This document shows, one piece after another, positions 51,729 through 60,652 of a stretch of 64,000 nt of DNA (position 1 is its first letter; each line of letters opens with the position of its first letter). The stretch is from Pelagibius sp048268885. GTDB taxonomy: Bacteria > Pseudomonadota > Alphaproteobacteria > Kiloniellales > Kiloniellaceae. Position numbers and translations under genes: made by a program. Where the stretch lies: contig JBLWUP010000003.1 in the NCBI GenBank assembly GCA_048268885.1, positions 62,001 to 126,000 on the forward strand, read 5' to 3'. The notes under the pieces were generated by a model, which was given only the letters and a program-made list of their open reading frames with translations, was not told the DNA's origin and ran no database searches.

Positions 51729-52655
51729 ATGACGCGCCCCAGCCATATCCGGCCCAGCCTCTTCCGGCGAGACCTGCCCGACGGCCGCCTGCACCTGCAG
51801 GAAGGCCCCATCGATCTGGTGATCGGGGCCTTCGGCGCGGCGGCGGAAGTGCGCCGCGCCTATGACGCGGCGGCCGCCTGTTTCGAAGAGGTGCTGCCGG
51901 GGCTGGTGAGCGAGTTGACGGCCCTGCGCCGGCCGATCGACCAGTCCTTCCTGAACTTCGCGGGCCCGGTGGCGCAGCGCATGGCGGTGGCCTGCGTGCC
52001 GCACCGGGCGGCCTCTGTGACGCCCATGGCCGCCGTCGCCGGGGCGGTGGCCGACCATGTGCTGGCGGCCATGACCGGGGCGGCGGAGCTGTCCCGCGCC
52101 TACGTGAACGACGGCGGCGACATTGCCTTGCACCTGGCGCCCGGCGAAAGCCTCGCCTGCGGCATGGTGGCGGCGCTGCAGGATCCCCGTTTGGACGGCC
52201 CAAGATTGGATGGCAGGGCGGTCGTCACGGCGGAGATGCCGATCCGCGGTATTGCGACCTCGGGGTGCGCCACGCTGGGCCAGGGCGGGCGGAGTTTCTC
52301 GCTTGGCATCGCCGACGCGGTGACGGTCTTCGCGCGCTCGGCCGCCGCGGCCGACGTCGCCGCGACGCTCATCGCCAATGCTGTCGACCTGCCCGGGCAT
52401 GGCGCTATCGAGCGGCGACCGGCCGGCGAGATCGATCCGGACAGCGATCTTGGCGACCGCCCCGTGACCTTGGTGGTGGGGGATCTGACGCCAGAAGAAA
52501 TCACGGCGGCCCTGGCGCGCGGCAGAATCGAAGCGCTGCGGATGCAGGCGGTCGGTCTGATCGAGGCCGCCGCGCTGTTCCTGCGCGGTGATGCCATCGT
52601 CGTCGATAAAGAGGGAAGCGGTCTGCTGCCGGCGCCGCTTCCGGCAGTGGCTTAA
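51729..52655 (+). CDS. UPF0280 family protein (ApbE-like fold)
   Basis: 308 residues; ATG immediately after the previous stop. It belongs to UPF0280, related in sequence to the ApbE flavin transferases: SRAYVNDGGDIALHLAPGES, GIATSGCATLGQGGRSFSLG and AAADVAATLIANAVDLPGHG correspond to the ApbE nucleotide- and metal-binding region. No signal peptide or lipobox, so it is cytoplasmic, unlike classical ApbE. A flavin transferase role for a neighbouring enzyme is an inference; the function of UPF0280 is not established. Confidence 0.8.
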   Translation: MTRPSHIRPSLFRRDLPDGRLHLQEGPIDLVIGAFGAAAEVRRAYDAAAACFEEVLPGLVSELTALRRPIDQSFLNFAGPVAQRMAVACVPHRAASVTPMAAVAGAVADHVLAAMTGAAELSRAYVNDGGDIALHLAPGESLACGMVAALQDPRLDGPRLDGRAVVTAEMPIRGIATSGCATLGQGGRSFSLGIADAVTVFARSAAAADVAATLIANAVDLPGHGAIERRPAGEIDPDSDLGDRPVTLVVGDLTPEEITAALARGRIEALRMQAVGLIEAAALFLRGDAIVVDKEGSGLLPAPLPAVA

Positions 52656-52669
52656 AGGGGGAAGCGTTC

Positions 52670-53263
52670 GTGGCGGTAGAGGTACGGAAGTTCCAGACCA
52701 CGGTGGAGGAGATCTACCACGAAGGCGGCCCGCCGGTGGCGACGCCGCTGAAGGTCGGCGCCATCGCGGCGGTGATCGCCAATCCCTTCGCCGGGCGCTA
52801 CGTCGAGGAGCTGCAGCCCTTCATGGAAGAGCTGAAGCCGCTGGGTCTGGAGATGTCACAGCGTCTGATCGATGCCATCACCAAAGAGTCCGGCGGCGGC
52901 GCGGCGGCGATTTCCGGCTTCGGCAAGGCGACCATCGTCGGCGGCGCCGGCGAGCTGGAGCATGGCGCGCTGTGGCATGTGCCCGGCGGTTATGCCATGC
53001 GCGAGCTGCTGGGCGATTCCAAGGCCATCGTGCCCTCGGCGAAGAAAGTCGGCCCGATCGGCGCGCGCATCGACGTGCCGATCACCCACATCAACGCCTC
53101 CTACGTGCGCGGCCACTTCAATGCCATCGAAATTGGTGTGCCCGGCGCACCGGAGGCCGACGAACTGGTATTGATTCTGGTGATGACCACCGGCGGACGC
53201 GTGCACGACCGCATGGGCGGCTTGCGCGCCGAGGACATAAAAGGAGAGGATGGTCTCAGATGA
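52670..53263 (+). CDS. AA_synth (DUF1185) family protein, copy 1
   Basis: 197 residues, starting at GTG 52670 with AAAGGGGGAAG upstream. Family PF06684 features: VRKFQTTVEEIYHEGGPPVA, AVIANPFAGRYVEELQPFME, GFGKATIVGGAGELEHGALW and the end MTTGGRVHDRMGGLRAEDIK. Known structures of the family show a chorismate-mutase-like trimeric variant fold, but its reaction is unknown despite the name amino acid synthesis. It is followed by a diverged paralogue 11 bases later. The location in an N-heterocycle operon suggests a ring-fission or isomerisation role rather than amino acid synthesis. Confidence 0.82.
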   Translation: MAVEVRKFQTTVEEIYHEGGPPVATPLKVGAIAAVIANPFAGRYVEELQPFMEELKPLGLEMSQRLIDAITKESGGGAAAISGFGKATIVGGAGELEHGALWHVPGGYAMRELLGDSKAIVPSAKKVGPIGARIDVPITHINASYVRGHFNAIEIGVPGAPEADELVLILVMTTGGRVHDRMGGLRAEDIKGEDGLR

Positions 53264-53273
53264 GGGGGTTGGG

Positions 53274-53858
53274 ATGACCGTGAAAATCCGCAAGATCGTG
53301 ACCATCGTCGAGGAGACGATGAAGGAAGCCGGGCGCGAGATCGCGCCGTCGACCCGCCGCGCTGCCGCGCTGGCGGTGATCGCGAATCCCTTCGCCGACA
53401 GCTACGAGGCCGATCTGGAGGTCCTCATGCAGACCGGCGAGGACCTGGGAAAGCTGCTGGGCGAGAAGGCCGTGGCCGCGCTTGGCGTGGCCCCCTCCGC
53501 GATCGAGAGCTACGGCAAGGCGGCCATCGTCGGCGAGGGCGGCGAGCTGGAGCACGCCGCGGCCATCCTGCACCCGCGCATGGGCAAGCCCCTGCGCCAG
53601 GCGGTGGAGAAAGGCGCGGCCCTGGTGCCGTCGTCCAAGAAGATGGGCGGCATCGGCAGCGCCATCGACGTGCCGCTGGGCCACAAGGACGCGGCTTACG
53701 TGCGCAGCCACTTCGACGGCATGGAGGTCCGGGTGCCCGACGCGCCGCGCCATGGTGAGATCGTGGTGGCCATCGCCGTCACCGATTCCGGCCGGCCGCT
53801 GCCGCGCGTCGGCGGCCTGACCACCGCCGAGGTCAAGGGAGAGGACGGCCTGCGCTGA
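53274..53858 (+). CDS. AA_synth (DUF1185) family protein, copy 2
   Basis: 194 residues from ATG 53274 with GAGGGGG upstream; an ATG at 53250 overlapping copy 1 is less likely. Same family as the preceding gene: MTVKIRKIVTIVEETMKEAG, AVIANPFADSYEADLEVLMQ, YGKAAIVGEGGELEHAAAIL and AVTDSGRPLPRVGGLTTAEV. The two copies align along their full length but differ throughout, so the duplication is old and they may form a hetero-oligomer. The stop precedes the flavoprotein reductase gene by 26 bases. Confidence 0.82.
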   Translation: MTVKIRKIVTIVEETMKEAGREIAPSTRRAAALAVIANPFADSYEADLEVLMQTGEDLGKLLGEKAVAALGVAPSAIESYGKAAIVGEGGELEHAAAILHPRMGKPLRQAVEKGAALVPSSKKMGGIGSAIDVPLGHKDAAYVRSHFDGMEVRVPDAPRHGEIVVAIAVTDSGRPLPRVGGLTTAEVKGEDGLR

Positions 53859-53884
53859 GCAAGCCGCGAGAGGAAGGGGTAGGG

Positions 53885-54916
53885 ATGACGGAACAACGCG
53901 TAGCGACGGATGTGGTGGTGATCGGCGCCGGTCCGGTCGGCCTCTTCGCGATCTTCGAGCTGGGCCTTCTAGGCCTGAAGGTGCATATGGTCGACATTCT
54001 CGACAAGCCCGGCGGCCAGTGCGCCGAGCTGTATCCGGAAAAGCCGATCTACGACATTCCGGCCCTGCCCGTGGTGACCGGCGGCGAGCTGGTCGCGCGC
54101 CTGATGGAGCAGGCCTCGCCCTTCGATCCGCAGTTCCACCTGGGCCAGATGGCCGAGAAGCTGGAGAAGCTCGACAACGGCAACTGGCTGCTGACCACCG
54201 ACCTGGGGATGGAGTTGGAGGCGCCGGTCATCGTGGTGGCCGCCGGCGGCGGCAGCTTCGTGCCCAAGAAGCCGCCCATCGCCGGCATCGACGACTACGA
54301 GGGCGGTTCCGTCCACTATGCCGTGCGCAAGATGGAGACCTTCCGGGACAAGCACCTGCTGATCGCCGGCGGCGGCGATTCGGCGCTGGACTGGACGCTG
54401 AACCTGCAGCCCATCGCCGCCAGCGTCACCCTGGTGCACCGCCGCCCGGATTTCCGCGCCGCGCCGGACTCGGTGGAGAAGATGCGCGCCCTGGCCGAGG
54501 CGGGGAAGATCAAGTTCCAGGTGGCGCAGATTGCCGGCCTGGAAGGGGCGGACGGGCATCTCAGCGGCGTGAAGCTGAAGTCGCCGGAGCAGGGCGAGTG
54601 GGTCGAGCCCTGCGATACTCTCCTGCCCTTCTACGGCCTGACCATGAAGCTGGGGCCGATCGCCGACTTCGGGCTGAACCTGAACGAGAACCTCATCGCC
54701 GTGGATACCGAGAAGTTCGAGACTTCCGTGCCGCAGATTTTCGCCATCGGCGATATCAACACCTATCCCGGCAAGCTGAAGCTCATCCTGTCGGGTTTCC
54801 ACGAGGCGGCGCTGATGGCGCAGCAGGCCTTCCACTACGTCCATCCGGACAAGAAGCTGCGCTTCCAGTACACGACCTCCTCCAGTGAACTGCAACAGAG
54901 GCTCAAGGTGGCATGA
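53885..54916 (+). CDS. Ferredoxin--NAD(P) reductase, thioredoxin-reductase-like
   Basis: 343 residues. FAD-binding VVIGAGPVGLFAIFELGLLG at the N-terminus and NAD(P)-binding LLIAGGGDSALDWTLNLQ near residue 160. The layout, without the CxxC of thioredoxin reductase, is that of the TrxR-like ferredoxin-NADP reductases (YumC type). The next gene encodes a [2Fe-2S] ferredoxin and overlaps it by four bases, and a Rieske oxygenase follows. It therefore most likely feeds electrons to the oxygenase; reduced ferredoxin could also serve the 6-hydroxynicotinate reductase-like enzyme. Confidence 0.88.
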   Translation: MTEQRVATDVVVIGAGPVGLFAIFELGLLGLKVHMVDILDKPGGQCAELYPEKPIYDIPALPVVTGGELVARLMEQASPFDPQFHLGQMAEKLEKLDNGNWLLTTDLGMELEAPVIVVAAGGGSFVPKKPPIAGIDDYEGGSVHYAVRKMETFRDKHLLIAGGGDSALDWTLNLQPIAASVTLVHRRPDFRAAPDSVEKMRALAEAGKIKFQVAQIAGLEGADGHLSGVKLKSPEQGEWVEPCDTLLPFYGLTMKLGPIADFGLNLNENLIAVDTEKFETSVPQIFAIGDINTYPGKLKLILSGFHEAALMAQQAFHYVHPDKKLRFQYTTSSSELQQRLKVA

Positions 54917-55230
54917 AGGTAAAGGCAACCGATCGCGAGGGCGGCCAGCACGAACTCTCCTTCCAGGAGGGCGACACCCTGATGCAGGTGCTGACCGACG
55001 AAGAGGACCTCGGCATCCGCGCGGAGTGCGGCGGCTGCTGCGCCTGCGCCACCTGCCATGTCTATATCGGGCCGGAGTGGTTCGCGAAGCTGCCGGCGCC
55101 GAGCGAAGAAGAACTTTCGATGCTGGACGAAGCTTTCGAGGTGGAAGCGAACTCGCGGCTGTCCTGCCAGGTGCTGCTGACGGCGGCGCAGGACGGCATG
55201 GCGGTTACCGTCGCGCCCGATTGGGACTAG
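54913..55230 (+). CDS. [2Fe-2S] ferredoxin
   Basis: 105 residues, adrenodoxin/putidaredoxin type. The cluster ligands are in ECGGCCACATCHVYIG (C-x5-C-x2-C spacing) and the late Cys in SRLSCQVLLT. DEEDLGIRAECGG is the usual acidic contact surface before the cluster. It overlaps the reductase gene as ATGA and lies 40 bases before the Rieske oxygenase. Expected role: one-electron carrier between the flavoprotein and the oxygenase. Confidence 0.9.
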   Translation: MKVKATDREGGQHELSFQEGDTLMQVLTDEEDLGIRAECGGCCACATCHVYIGPEWFAKLPAPSEEELSMLDEAFEVEANSRLSCQVLLTAAQDGMAVTVAPDWD

Positions 55231-55270
55231 GCACCTGGGAATAGGCGCGCAAGGAAAGAGGAGAGGGACC

Positions 55271-56329
55271 ATGACATTCGTCCGCAATGCCTGGTACGTC
55301 GCCGGCTGGTCACGGAACTTCGGCCGCGAACTGACGCCCCTCACGATCATGGACGAGGACATCGTCGTCTACCGCACCCAGGCGGGCGAGGCCGTGGCGC
55401 TGACCGACGAATGCCCGCACAAGCGCCTGCCACTTTCCAAGGGCCGGCTCAAGGGCGATGCGGTGCAGTGCGGCTACCACGGCATGACCTTCGGCTGTGA
55501 CGGCAAGTGCGTGAGGATTCCCGGCCAGAGCAACCTGCCGGCGTCGGCCTGGGTGCGCGCCTATCCGCTGCACGAGCGCCACGGGATTCTGTGGATCTGG
55601 ATGGGCGAGGCGGAGAAGGCCGATCCGGCGCTGGTCTTCGACTTGCCGGAATTCACCGATCCGCGTTGGGCGCCGCATCTGGGTGAAGCGCTGCAGCTGG
55701 AAAGCCACTACCTGCCGGTGGCCGACAACCTCTGCGACCCGGCGCATGTCAGCTTCGTGCATCCCACGACCCTGGGGAATCCGGAAAGCGAGGATGTGCC
55801 GATCGACTGCGCCCGCGAGGGGCGCACGGTGATCACCTCGCGCTGGATCCGCGATGCGCCGCCGGTCGGCTTCTTCAAGGCCTTCGGCAATTTCGCCGGG
55901 AACGTCGACCGCTGGCACTACTACTACCTCTACGCGCCCAATGTGGCGGTCATCGATTTCGGCAGCGCCGCGACCGAGGACGCCATCGGCGAGGACGAGC
56001 GCGACAAGGGCGTGCGGCTCTTCGCGCTGCATTTCCTGACCCCGGTTTCGGAGACGCGCACCGTCGACCACTGGATGCACCTGCGCAACATCGCCCTCGA
56101 CGACGCCGAAATGGGCGGACGCATGAACGAACAGTTCCGCATCGCCTTCGCCGAGGACAAGGAGATCCTAGAGGCGATCCAGGCGCGAGAGGCCAAGCCG
56201 CCGGCACGCCGTCCGGTGCGCATCGCCATCGACCGCGGTCCCAACTATCTGCGGCGGATCATTTCCGAGATGGTCGAGGAAGAAACGGCGCCGACGGGCG
56301 GGGAATCTCCCGTGCAGGCGGTATCGTAG
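55271..56329 (+). CDS. Rieske non-heme iron oxygenase, terminal component
   Basis: 352 residues, single-chain oxygenase of the vanillate O-demethylase/phthalate-dioxygenase type. Rieske cluster ligands: CPHKRLPLSKG and CGYHGMTF. Mononuclear iron ligands: VADNLCDPAHVSFVH (Asn/Asp, His, His). N-terminus FVRNAWYVAGWSRNFGREL is typical of demethylating members. With the adjoining ferredoxin and reductase it makes a complete three-component system. Likely reactions are O- or N-demethylation or hydroxylation of a ring substrate entering the pathway. Exact substrate unknown. Confidence 0.87.
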   Translation: MTFVRNAWYVAGWSRNFGRELTPLTIMDEDIVVYRTQAGEAVALTDECPHKRLPLSKGRLKGDAVQCGYHGMTFGCDGKCVRIPGQSNLPASAWVRAYPLHERHGILWIWMGEAEKADPALVFDLPEFTDPRWAPHLGEALQLESHYLPVADNLCDPAHVSFVHPTTLGNPESEDVPIDCAREGRTVITSRWIRDAPPVGFFKAFGNFAGNVDRWHYYYLYAPNVAVIDFGSAATEDAIGEDERDKGVRLFALHFLTPVSETRTVDHWMHLRNIALDDAEMGGRMNEQFRIAFAEDKEILEAIQAREAKPPARRPVRIAIDRGPNYLRRIISEMVEEETAPTGGESPVQAVS

Positions 56330-56370
56330 GGCGATGCAGGCCTCCTTTCCCCCAGTCCCGCCGAAGACTG

Positions 56371-56498
56371 TCGTCCCGGCACTTGTTGCCGGGACCCAAT
56401 GCCCCGGCCGAGTGGTGGAAGGCTGGTATGGAGGCATTTCTCGTGGGGTAGTGCCGGTCGCCAACGCCAATGGGTCCCGGGGTCAAGCCCCGGGACGA
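56371..56498. repeat. Paired palindromic (BIME-like) element upstream of the ABC importer
   Basis: Hairpin GTCCCGGC...GCCGGGAC (56373-56395) and hairpin GTCCCGGGG-TCAAG-CCCCGGGAC (56474-56496) are inverted copies of one repeat, facing each other with 78 bases between. The same composite occurs at 61469-61624 and a single copy at 33001-33029. It lies between the Rieske oxygenase and the binding-protein gene and can act as an mRNA hairpin boundary. Confidence 0.75.
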
Positions 56499-56605
56499 CA
56501 GGTGTGTTTGGGGCTGCCCGGACGCGACGCTTTTGAGTTTGTAGAATGCAGGCGTGACGCATTCGAACAGATGAACAACAAAATGACCAACAGGAGGCAG
56601 TAAAA

Positions 56606-57814
56606 ATGGGGACGAGGAATTTCTTGGGATCGGCCGTGCTGGCCGTCTCTCTTGCCGTGTCTGGTGCGGCCGCCGCGCAGGACAGCATCAAGATCGGTGA
56701 CATCAACAGCTACAAGAGCCTGCCGGCGCACACCATTCCCTACAAGCAGGGCGCGGAGCTGGCGATCGAGCAGATCAACGCCAAGGGCGGCGTGCTGGGC
56801 AGGCCGCTGGAACTGATTTCCCGCGACGACCAGGGCAAGCCGGGCGAGGCTGTGCGCTACGCCGAGGAACTCTTCACCAAGGAAGACGTGGTGCTGATCT
56901 CCGGCTCGCTGTTTTCCCACGTCGGCCTGGCGCTGGGCGGCTACGCCGGCCAGAAGAAGCGCATCTACCTGGCGGCCGAGCCGCTGGCCGACTCCCTCGT
57001 CTGGTCGGAAGGCAACCGCTACACCTTCCGCCTGCGGCCCAGCACCTACATGCAGGCCGCCATGCTGGCCGACGCGGCGGCGAAGAGCGGCGCCAAGCGC
57101 TGGGCGACCATCGCGCCGAACTACGCTTACGGCAAAGACGCCGTGGCTGCCTTCAAGCAGGTGCTGAAGGCGAAGGTGCCGGACGTGGAGTTCGTCGGCG
57201 AGCAGTGGCCGGCGCTCTTCAAGATCGACGCTGCGGCCGAGACGCAGGCGCTGGAGGCCCTGAAGCCCGACGGCATCTTCAACGTCACCTTCGGCAGCGA
57301 CCTGGCGAAGCTGGTGCGTGAAGGCAGCCTGCGCGAGCTGTTCAAGGACCGCGTGATGCTGGGGCTGCTGACCGGTGAGCCGGAGTACATCGACCCGCTG
57401 GGGCCGGAAGCACCGGAAGGCTGGATCGTCACCGGCTATCCCTGGTACGACATCGAGACGCCGGAGCATGACGCCTTCCTGAAGGCCTATCAGGACAAGT
57501 ACGACGACTATCCGCGGATCGGCTCCCTGGTCGGCTACAACGCCATGCTTTCCATCGCCGCGGCGATCGAGAAGGCGGGCAGCACCGAGACCGAGGCCAT
57601 TGTCGATGCCTTCGAGGGCCTGGAACTCGACACGCCTTCGGGGGCGGTCACCTTCCGCGCCATTGACCACCAGTCCACCATGGGCGCCTGGGTCGGCACC
57701 ACAGCGGTGAAGGACGACAAGGGCGTGATGGTGGATTGGCGCTACGAGAACGGCGCCGACTTCCTGCCTTCCGACGAGGAAGTGAAGAAGCTGCGTCCGG
57801 ACAGCGGCGGCTGA
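56606..57814 (+). CDS. ABC transporter substrate-binding protein, branched-chain amino acid (Leu/Ile/Val) type
   Basis: 402 residues with an N-terminal signal peptide (FLGSAVLAVSLAVSGAAAAQ). Type I periplasmic binding fold of the LivK class: IKIGDINSYKSLPAHTIPYK, GAELAIEQINAKGGVLGRPL and RDDQGKPGEAVRYAEELFTK. A consensus AGGAGG lies ten bases before the ATG. Members of this class linked to aromatic or heterocycle genes bind aromatic acids rather than leucine. It begins a four-gene importer operon, followed by an intercistronic hairpin. Confidence 0.9.
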   Translation: MGTRNFLGSAVLAVSLAVSGAAAAQDSIKIGDINSYKSLPAHTIPYKQGAELAIEQINAKGGVLGRPLELISRDDQGKPGEAVRYAEELFTKEDVVLISGSLFSHVGLALGGYAGQKKRIYLAAEPLADSLVWSEGNRYTFRLRPSTYMQAAMLADAAAKSGAKRWATIAPNYAYGKDAVAAFKQVLKAKVPDVEFVGEQWPALFKIDAAAETQALEALKPDGIFNVTFGSDLAKLVREGSLRELFKDRVMLGLLTGEPEYIDPLGPEAPEGWIVTGYPWYDIETPEHDAFLKAYQDKYDDYPRIGSLVGYNAMLSIAAAIEKAGSTETEAIVDAFEGLELDTPSGAVTFRAIDHQSTMGAWVGTTAVKDDKGVMVDWRYENGADFLPSDEEVKKLRPDSGG

Positions 57815-57830
57815 GGCCGTCAAGTCGCGA

Positions 57831-57881
57831 GGGGCGGGCGTCCGCGGTGATGCCCGTCCCGGCGGCTGAGCGTTCTTTTTT
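57831..57881 (+). terminator. Intercistronic hairpin after the binding-protein gene
   Basis: GGGGCGGGC (57831-57839) pairs, with one mismatch, with GCCCGTCCC (57852-57860), and a T run (CTTTTTT, ending 57881) follows 15 bases later. Such partial terminators raise binding-protein level relative to the membrane parts. Confidence 0.5.
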
Positions 57882-57914
57882 GGTGATTTTCTTGTCGATG
57901 ATCGAGACCTGCTG

Positions 57915-59810
57915 ATGGGCGTTTACCTGGTTCAGTTCCTTTCCGGGCTGGCGAGCGCCTCGGCGCTGTTCCTCGCCGCCTCGGGCCTGTCGATCATCTT
58001 CGGCGTGACCCGCGTGGTGAACTTCGCCCACGGGTCGTTCTACATGCTGGGCGCCTATTGCGGCTATTCCCTGGTGCGCCAGCTCGGCGGCGGCGCGCTG
58101 GGCTTCTGGGTCGCCCTGCTGATCGCCTCCATCGCGGTCGGCCTGGTCGGGCTGCTGGTCGAGGTGATCATTCTCCGGCGGCTCTACAAGGCGCCGGAGC
58201 TGTTCCAGCTCATCGCCACCTTCGGCGTCATCCTGATCGTGCAGGATCTGGTCTTCTGGTACTGGGGCGCGGAAAACCTGCTGGGGCCGCGCGCGCCGGG
58301 CCTGACCGGCATCGTGCGCATCTTCGACGTCCCCATGCCGACCTACGACCTGGCGCTGATCGCCATCGGGCCCCTGGTGCTGCTGGGGCTCTGGCTGCTG
58401 TTCAACCGCACCCGCTGGGGCGTGCTGGTGCGCGCGGCGACCGAGGACCGCGAGATGGTCGGCGCCCTGGGCGTCAACCAGTCGCTGCTGTTCACCGGCG
58501 TCTTCGTGCTGGGCTCCATGCTGGCCGGCCTGGGCGGCGCCATCCAGCTGCCCAAGGGGGACGCCAACCTGCTGATGGACTTCGGCATCCTGGCGGAGGT
58601 CTTCGTGGTCACGGTGGTCGGTGGCATGGGCTCCATCTTCGGGGCTTTCCTCGCCGCCGTGCTGATCTCGGAGTTGAACACCTTCGGCATCCTGGTGTGG
58701 CCGGGCGGCACCCTGGTGCTGATGTTCATCCTCATGGCGGTCATCCTCGTCATCCGTCCGACCGGCCTGCTCGGCCGGCCCGAGGCCATCGGCCAGAAGA
58801 CCGAGACCGGCGCGACCGAGGTGGTGTTGCCGGCGGGCCCCCACTACAAGATTTTCATCGCCCTGCTGCTGGCCGGCCTGGCCGCCATGCCGCTTGTCGT
58901 CGACGATTTCATCCTGGTCCTGGCCACCGACATTCTGGTGCTGGCGCTCTTCGCCACCAGCCTGCACTTCCTCATGTCGACCGGCGGGCTGGTCTCTTTC
59001 GGCCATGCCGCTTTCTACGGCGGCGGCGCCTATGCGGCGGCGCTGATGGTGACCTACGCGGCCACGCCCTTCGAGCTGGCACTGCTGTTCGCACCCTTGG
59101 GCGCCGGCCTGCTGGCCCTCGTCATCGGCTGGTTCTGCGTGCGTCTCAGCGGCGTCTACTTCGCCATGCTGACCCTGGCCTTCGCGCAGGTCGCCTGGTC
59201 GGTGGTCTTTCAATGGTCGGACGTCACTAACGGAGACGACGGCCTGCTCGGCATCTGGCCCTCGGCCTGGGCCTCGGGCACCGTCACCTACTACTACGTC
59301 GCGATGGTCGTCGCCCTGGCCGGGATCTTCCTGATCCGCCGTGTGGTCTTCGCGCCCTTCGGTTACGGCCTGAGGGCGACCCGCGATTCCAGCCTGCGGG
59401 CGGCGGCCATCGGCATCGACATCAAGCGCCAGCAGCTGGCGGCCTTCGTCTTCGCCGGCGTCATGGCGGGCCTGGCCGGCGGGCTCTTCGCCTTTTCCAA
59501 GGGGTCGATCTTCCCCGACGAGATGTCGATCCCGCGCTCCTTCGACGCGCTGCTCATGGTGCTGCTCGGCGGCGTGGAATCGCTCTCGGGCCCGGCGGTG
59601 GGGGCGACCGTCTTCACCTGGCTGCACGATGAGCTGATCAGCTTCGAGTACTGGCGCCTGCTGCTCGGCATCATCATCGTCGCCCTGGTGCTGCTCTTCC
59701 CGCAGGGCCTGGGCGGCGCGGCGAAGCACTACCTTGGCCGCTATCTGAAGCTGGAGGCCTCGCCCGGCGAGCTGCGTTCGGCGGTGTCCGGGAAGGAGAA
59801 GCAAGCATGA
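57915..59810 (+). CDS. Fused ABC permease LivH-LivM
   Basis: 631 residues. The first half (about 1-295) is LivH-like: SGLSIIFGVTRVVNFAHGSF and GALGVNQSLLFTGVFVLGSM with the cytoplasmic coupling loop. The second half (about 310-620) is LivM-like: LMSTGGLVSFGHAAFYGGGA, ATRDSSLRAAAIGIDIKRQQ and MVLLGGVESLSGPAVGATVF. The two permeases are normally separate genes; here one chain makes the whole channel. The stop overlaps the ATPase gene as ATGA. Confidence 0.9.
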   Translation: MGVYLVQFLSGLASASALFLAASGLSIIFGVTRVVNFAHGSFYMLGAYCGYSLVRQLGGGALGFWVALLIASIAVGLVGLLVEVIILRRLYKAPELFQLIATFGVILIVQDLVFWYWGAENLLGPRAPGLTGIVRIFDVPMPTYDLALIAIGPLVLLGLWLLFNRTRWGVLVRAATEDREMVGALGVNQSLLFTGVFVLGSMLAGLGGAIQLPKGDANLLMDFGILAEVFVVTVVGGMGSIFGAFLAAVLISELNTFGILVWPGGTLVLMFILMAVILVIRPTGLLGRPEAIGQKTETGATEVVLPAGPHYKIFIALLLAGLAAMPLVVDDFILVLATDILVLALFATSLHFLMSTGGLVSFGHAAFYGGGAYAAALMVTYAATPFELALLFAPLGAGLLALVIGWFCVRLSGVYFAMLTLAFAQVAWSVVFQWSDVTNGDDGLLGIWPSAWASGTVTYYYVAMVVALAGIFLIRRVVFAPFGYGLRATRDSSLRAAAIGIDIKRQQLAAFVFAGVMAGLAGGLFAFSKGSIFPDEMSIPRSFDALLMVLLGGVESLSGPAVGATVFTWLHDELISFEYWRLLLGIIIVALVLLFPQGLGGAAKHYLGRYLKLEASPGELRSAVSGKEKQA

Positions 59811-60652
59811 GTCGGCCCGAGACCAAGGCCGAGACCGAGGCCGAGACCAAGGCCGGGACCAAGGCCCTGGGCCAACCCGCCCTTGCCGTTGCCGGCCTCA
59901 GCAAGGCCTTCGGCGGCGTGCAGGCGGTGAAGGACGTGAACTTCCAGGTCGCCGAGGGCGAGCTGCTGGCCCTCATCGGCCCGAACGGCGCCGGCAAATC
60001 GACCTGCTTCAACATGCTGAACGGCCAGATCAGGCCCGACCGCGGCAGCGTGAAGCTGTCCGGCGAGGAGCTCGTCGGGCGCTCGCCGGCGCAGATCTGG
60101 CGGCGCGGCGTCGGGCGCACTTTCCAGATCACCGCGACCTTCCCCTCCATGACCGTGGCGGAGAACGTCGCCATGGTGCTGATGAGCCAGGGCCGCGAGC
60201 TGTTCTCCTTCACCAGGAGCGCCGTGAACCGTCACCGCGCCAAGGCCTTGGAACTGCTCGACATGGTCGGCATGGCGGGACAGGCCGACCGCCCTTGCGG
60301 CGTCTTGGCCTACGGTGACCTGAAGCGGGTCGAGCTGGCGGTGGCGCTGGGCAACGAGCCGCGCGTGCTGCTGATGGACGAGCCGACGGCGGGCATGGCG
60401 CCGCGCGAGCGCGTGGAGCTCATGGGCCTCGCCGCGCGTCTGGCGCACGAACTGGACGTCGCCGTGCTGTTCACCGAGCACGACATGGACATCGTCTTCA
60501 GTCACGCCGACCGCATCATCGTGCTGAGCCGCGGCGAGCTGATCGCCGAAGGCAACGCCGATGAGATCCGCAATGATCCCCTGGTGCTCAAGACCTACCT
60601 GGGCGAGGGCCAGGTTTATGGCAAAGACAAGACGGGTGAGGGCCGGGCCTGA
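59807..60652 (+). CDS. livG: ABC transporter ATP-binding protein, LivG type
   Basis: 281 residues. After a low-complexity start of repeated ETKAETE units, the ATPase has Walker A GPNGAGKST, Q-loop RTFQITATFPSMTVAENV, a signature-like LAYGDLKRVELAVALG in place of LSGGQ, Walker B LLMDEPTAGMAP and H-loop FTEHDMDIVF. The altered signature is normal for LivG. It couples with LivF on the fused permease. Overlaps both neighbours. Confidence 0.92.
   Translation: MSRPETKAETEAETKAGTKALGQPALAVAGLSKAFGGVQAVKDVNFQVAEGELLALIGPNGAGKSTCFNMLNGQIRPDRGSVKLSGEELVGRSPAQIWRRGVGRTFQITATFPSMTVAENVAMVLMSQGRELFSFTRSAVNRHRAKALELLDMVGMAGQADRPCGVLAYGDLKRVELAVALGNEPRVLLMDEPTAGMAPRERVELMGLAARLAHELDVAVLFTEHDMDIVFSHADRIIVLSRGELIAEGNADEIRNDPLVLKTYLGEGQVYGKDKTGEGRA

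Noticed and set aside
57648..59804. 718-codon minus-strand frame across livHM
   Set aside because: Q/H/E-rich low-complexity antisense of membrane helices; the plus strand encodes a clear permease.
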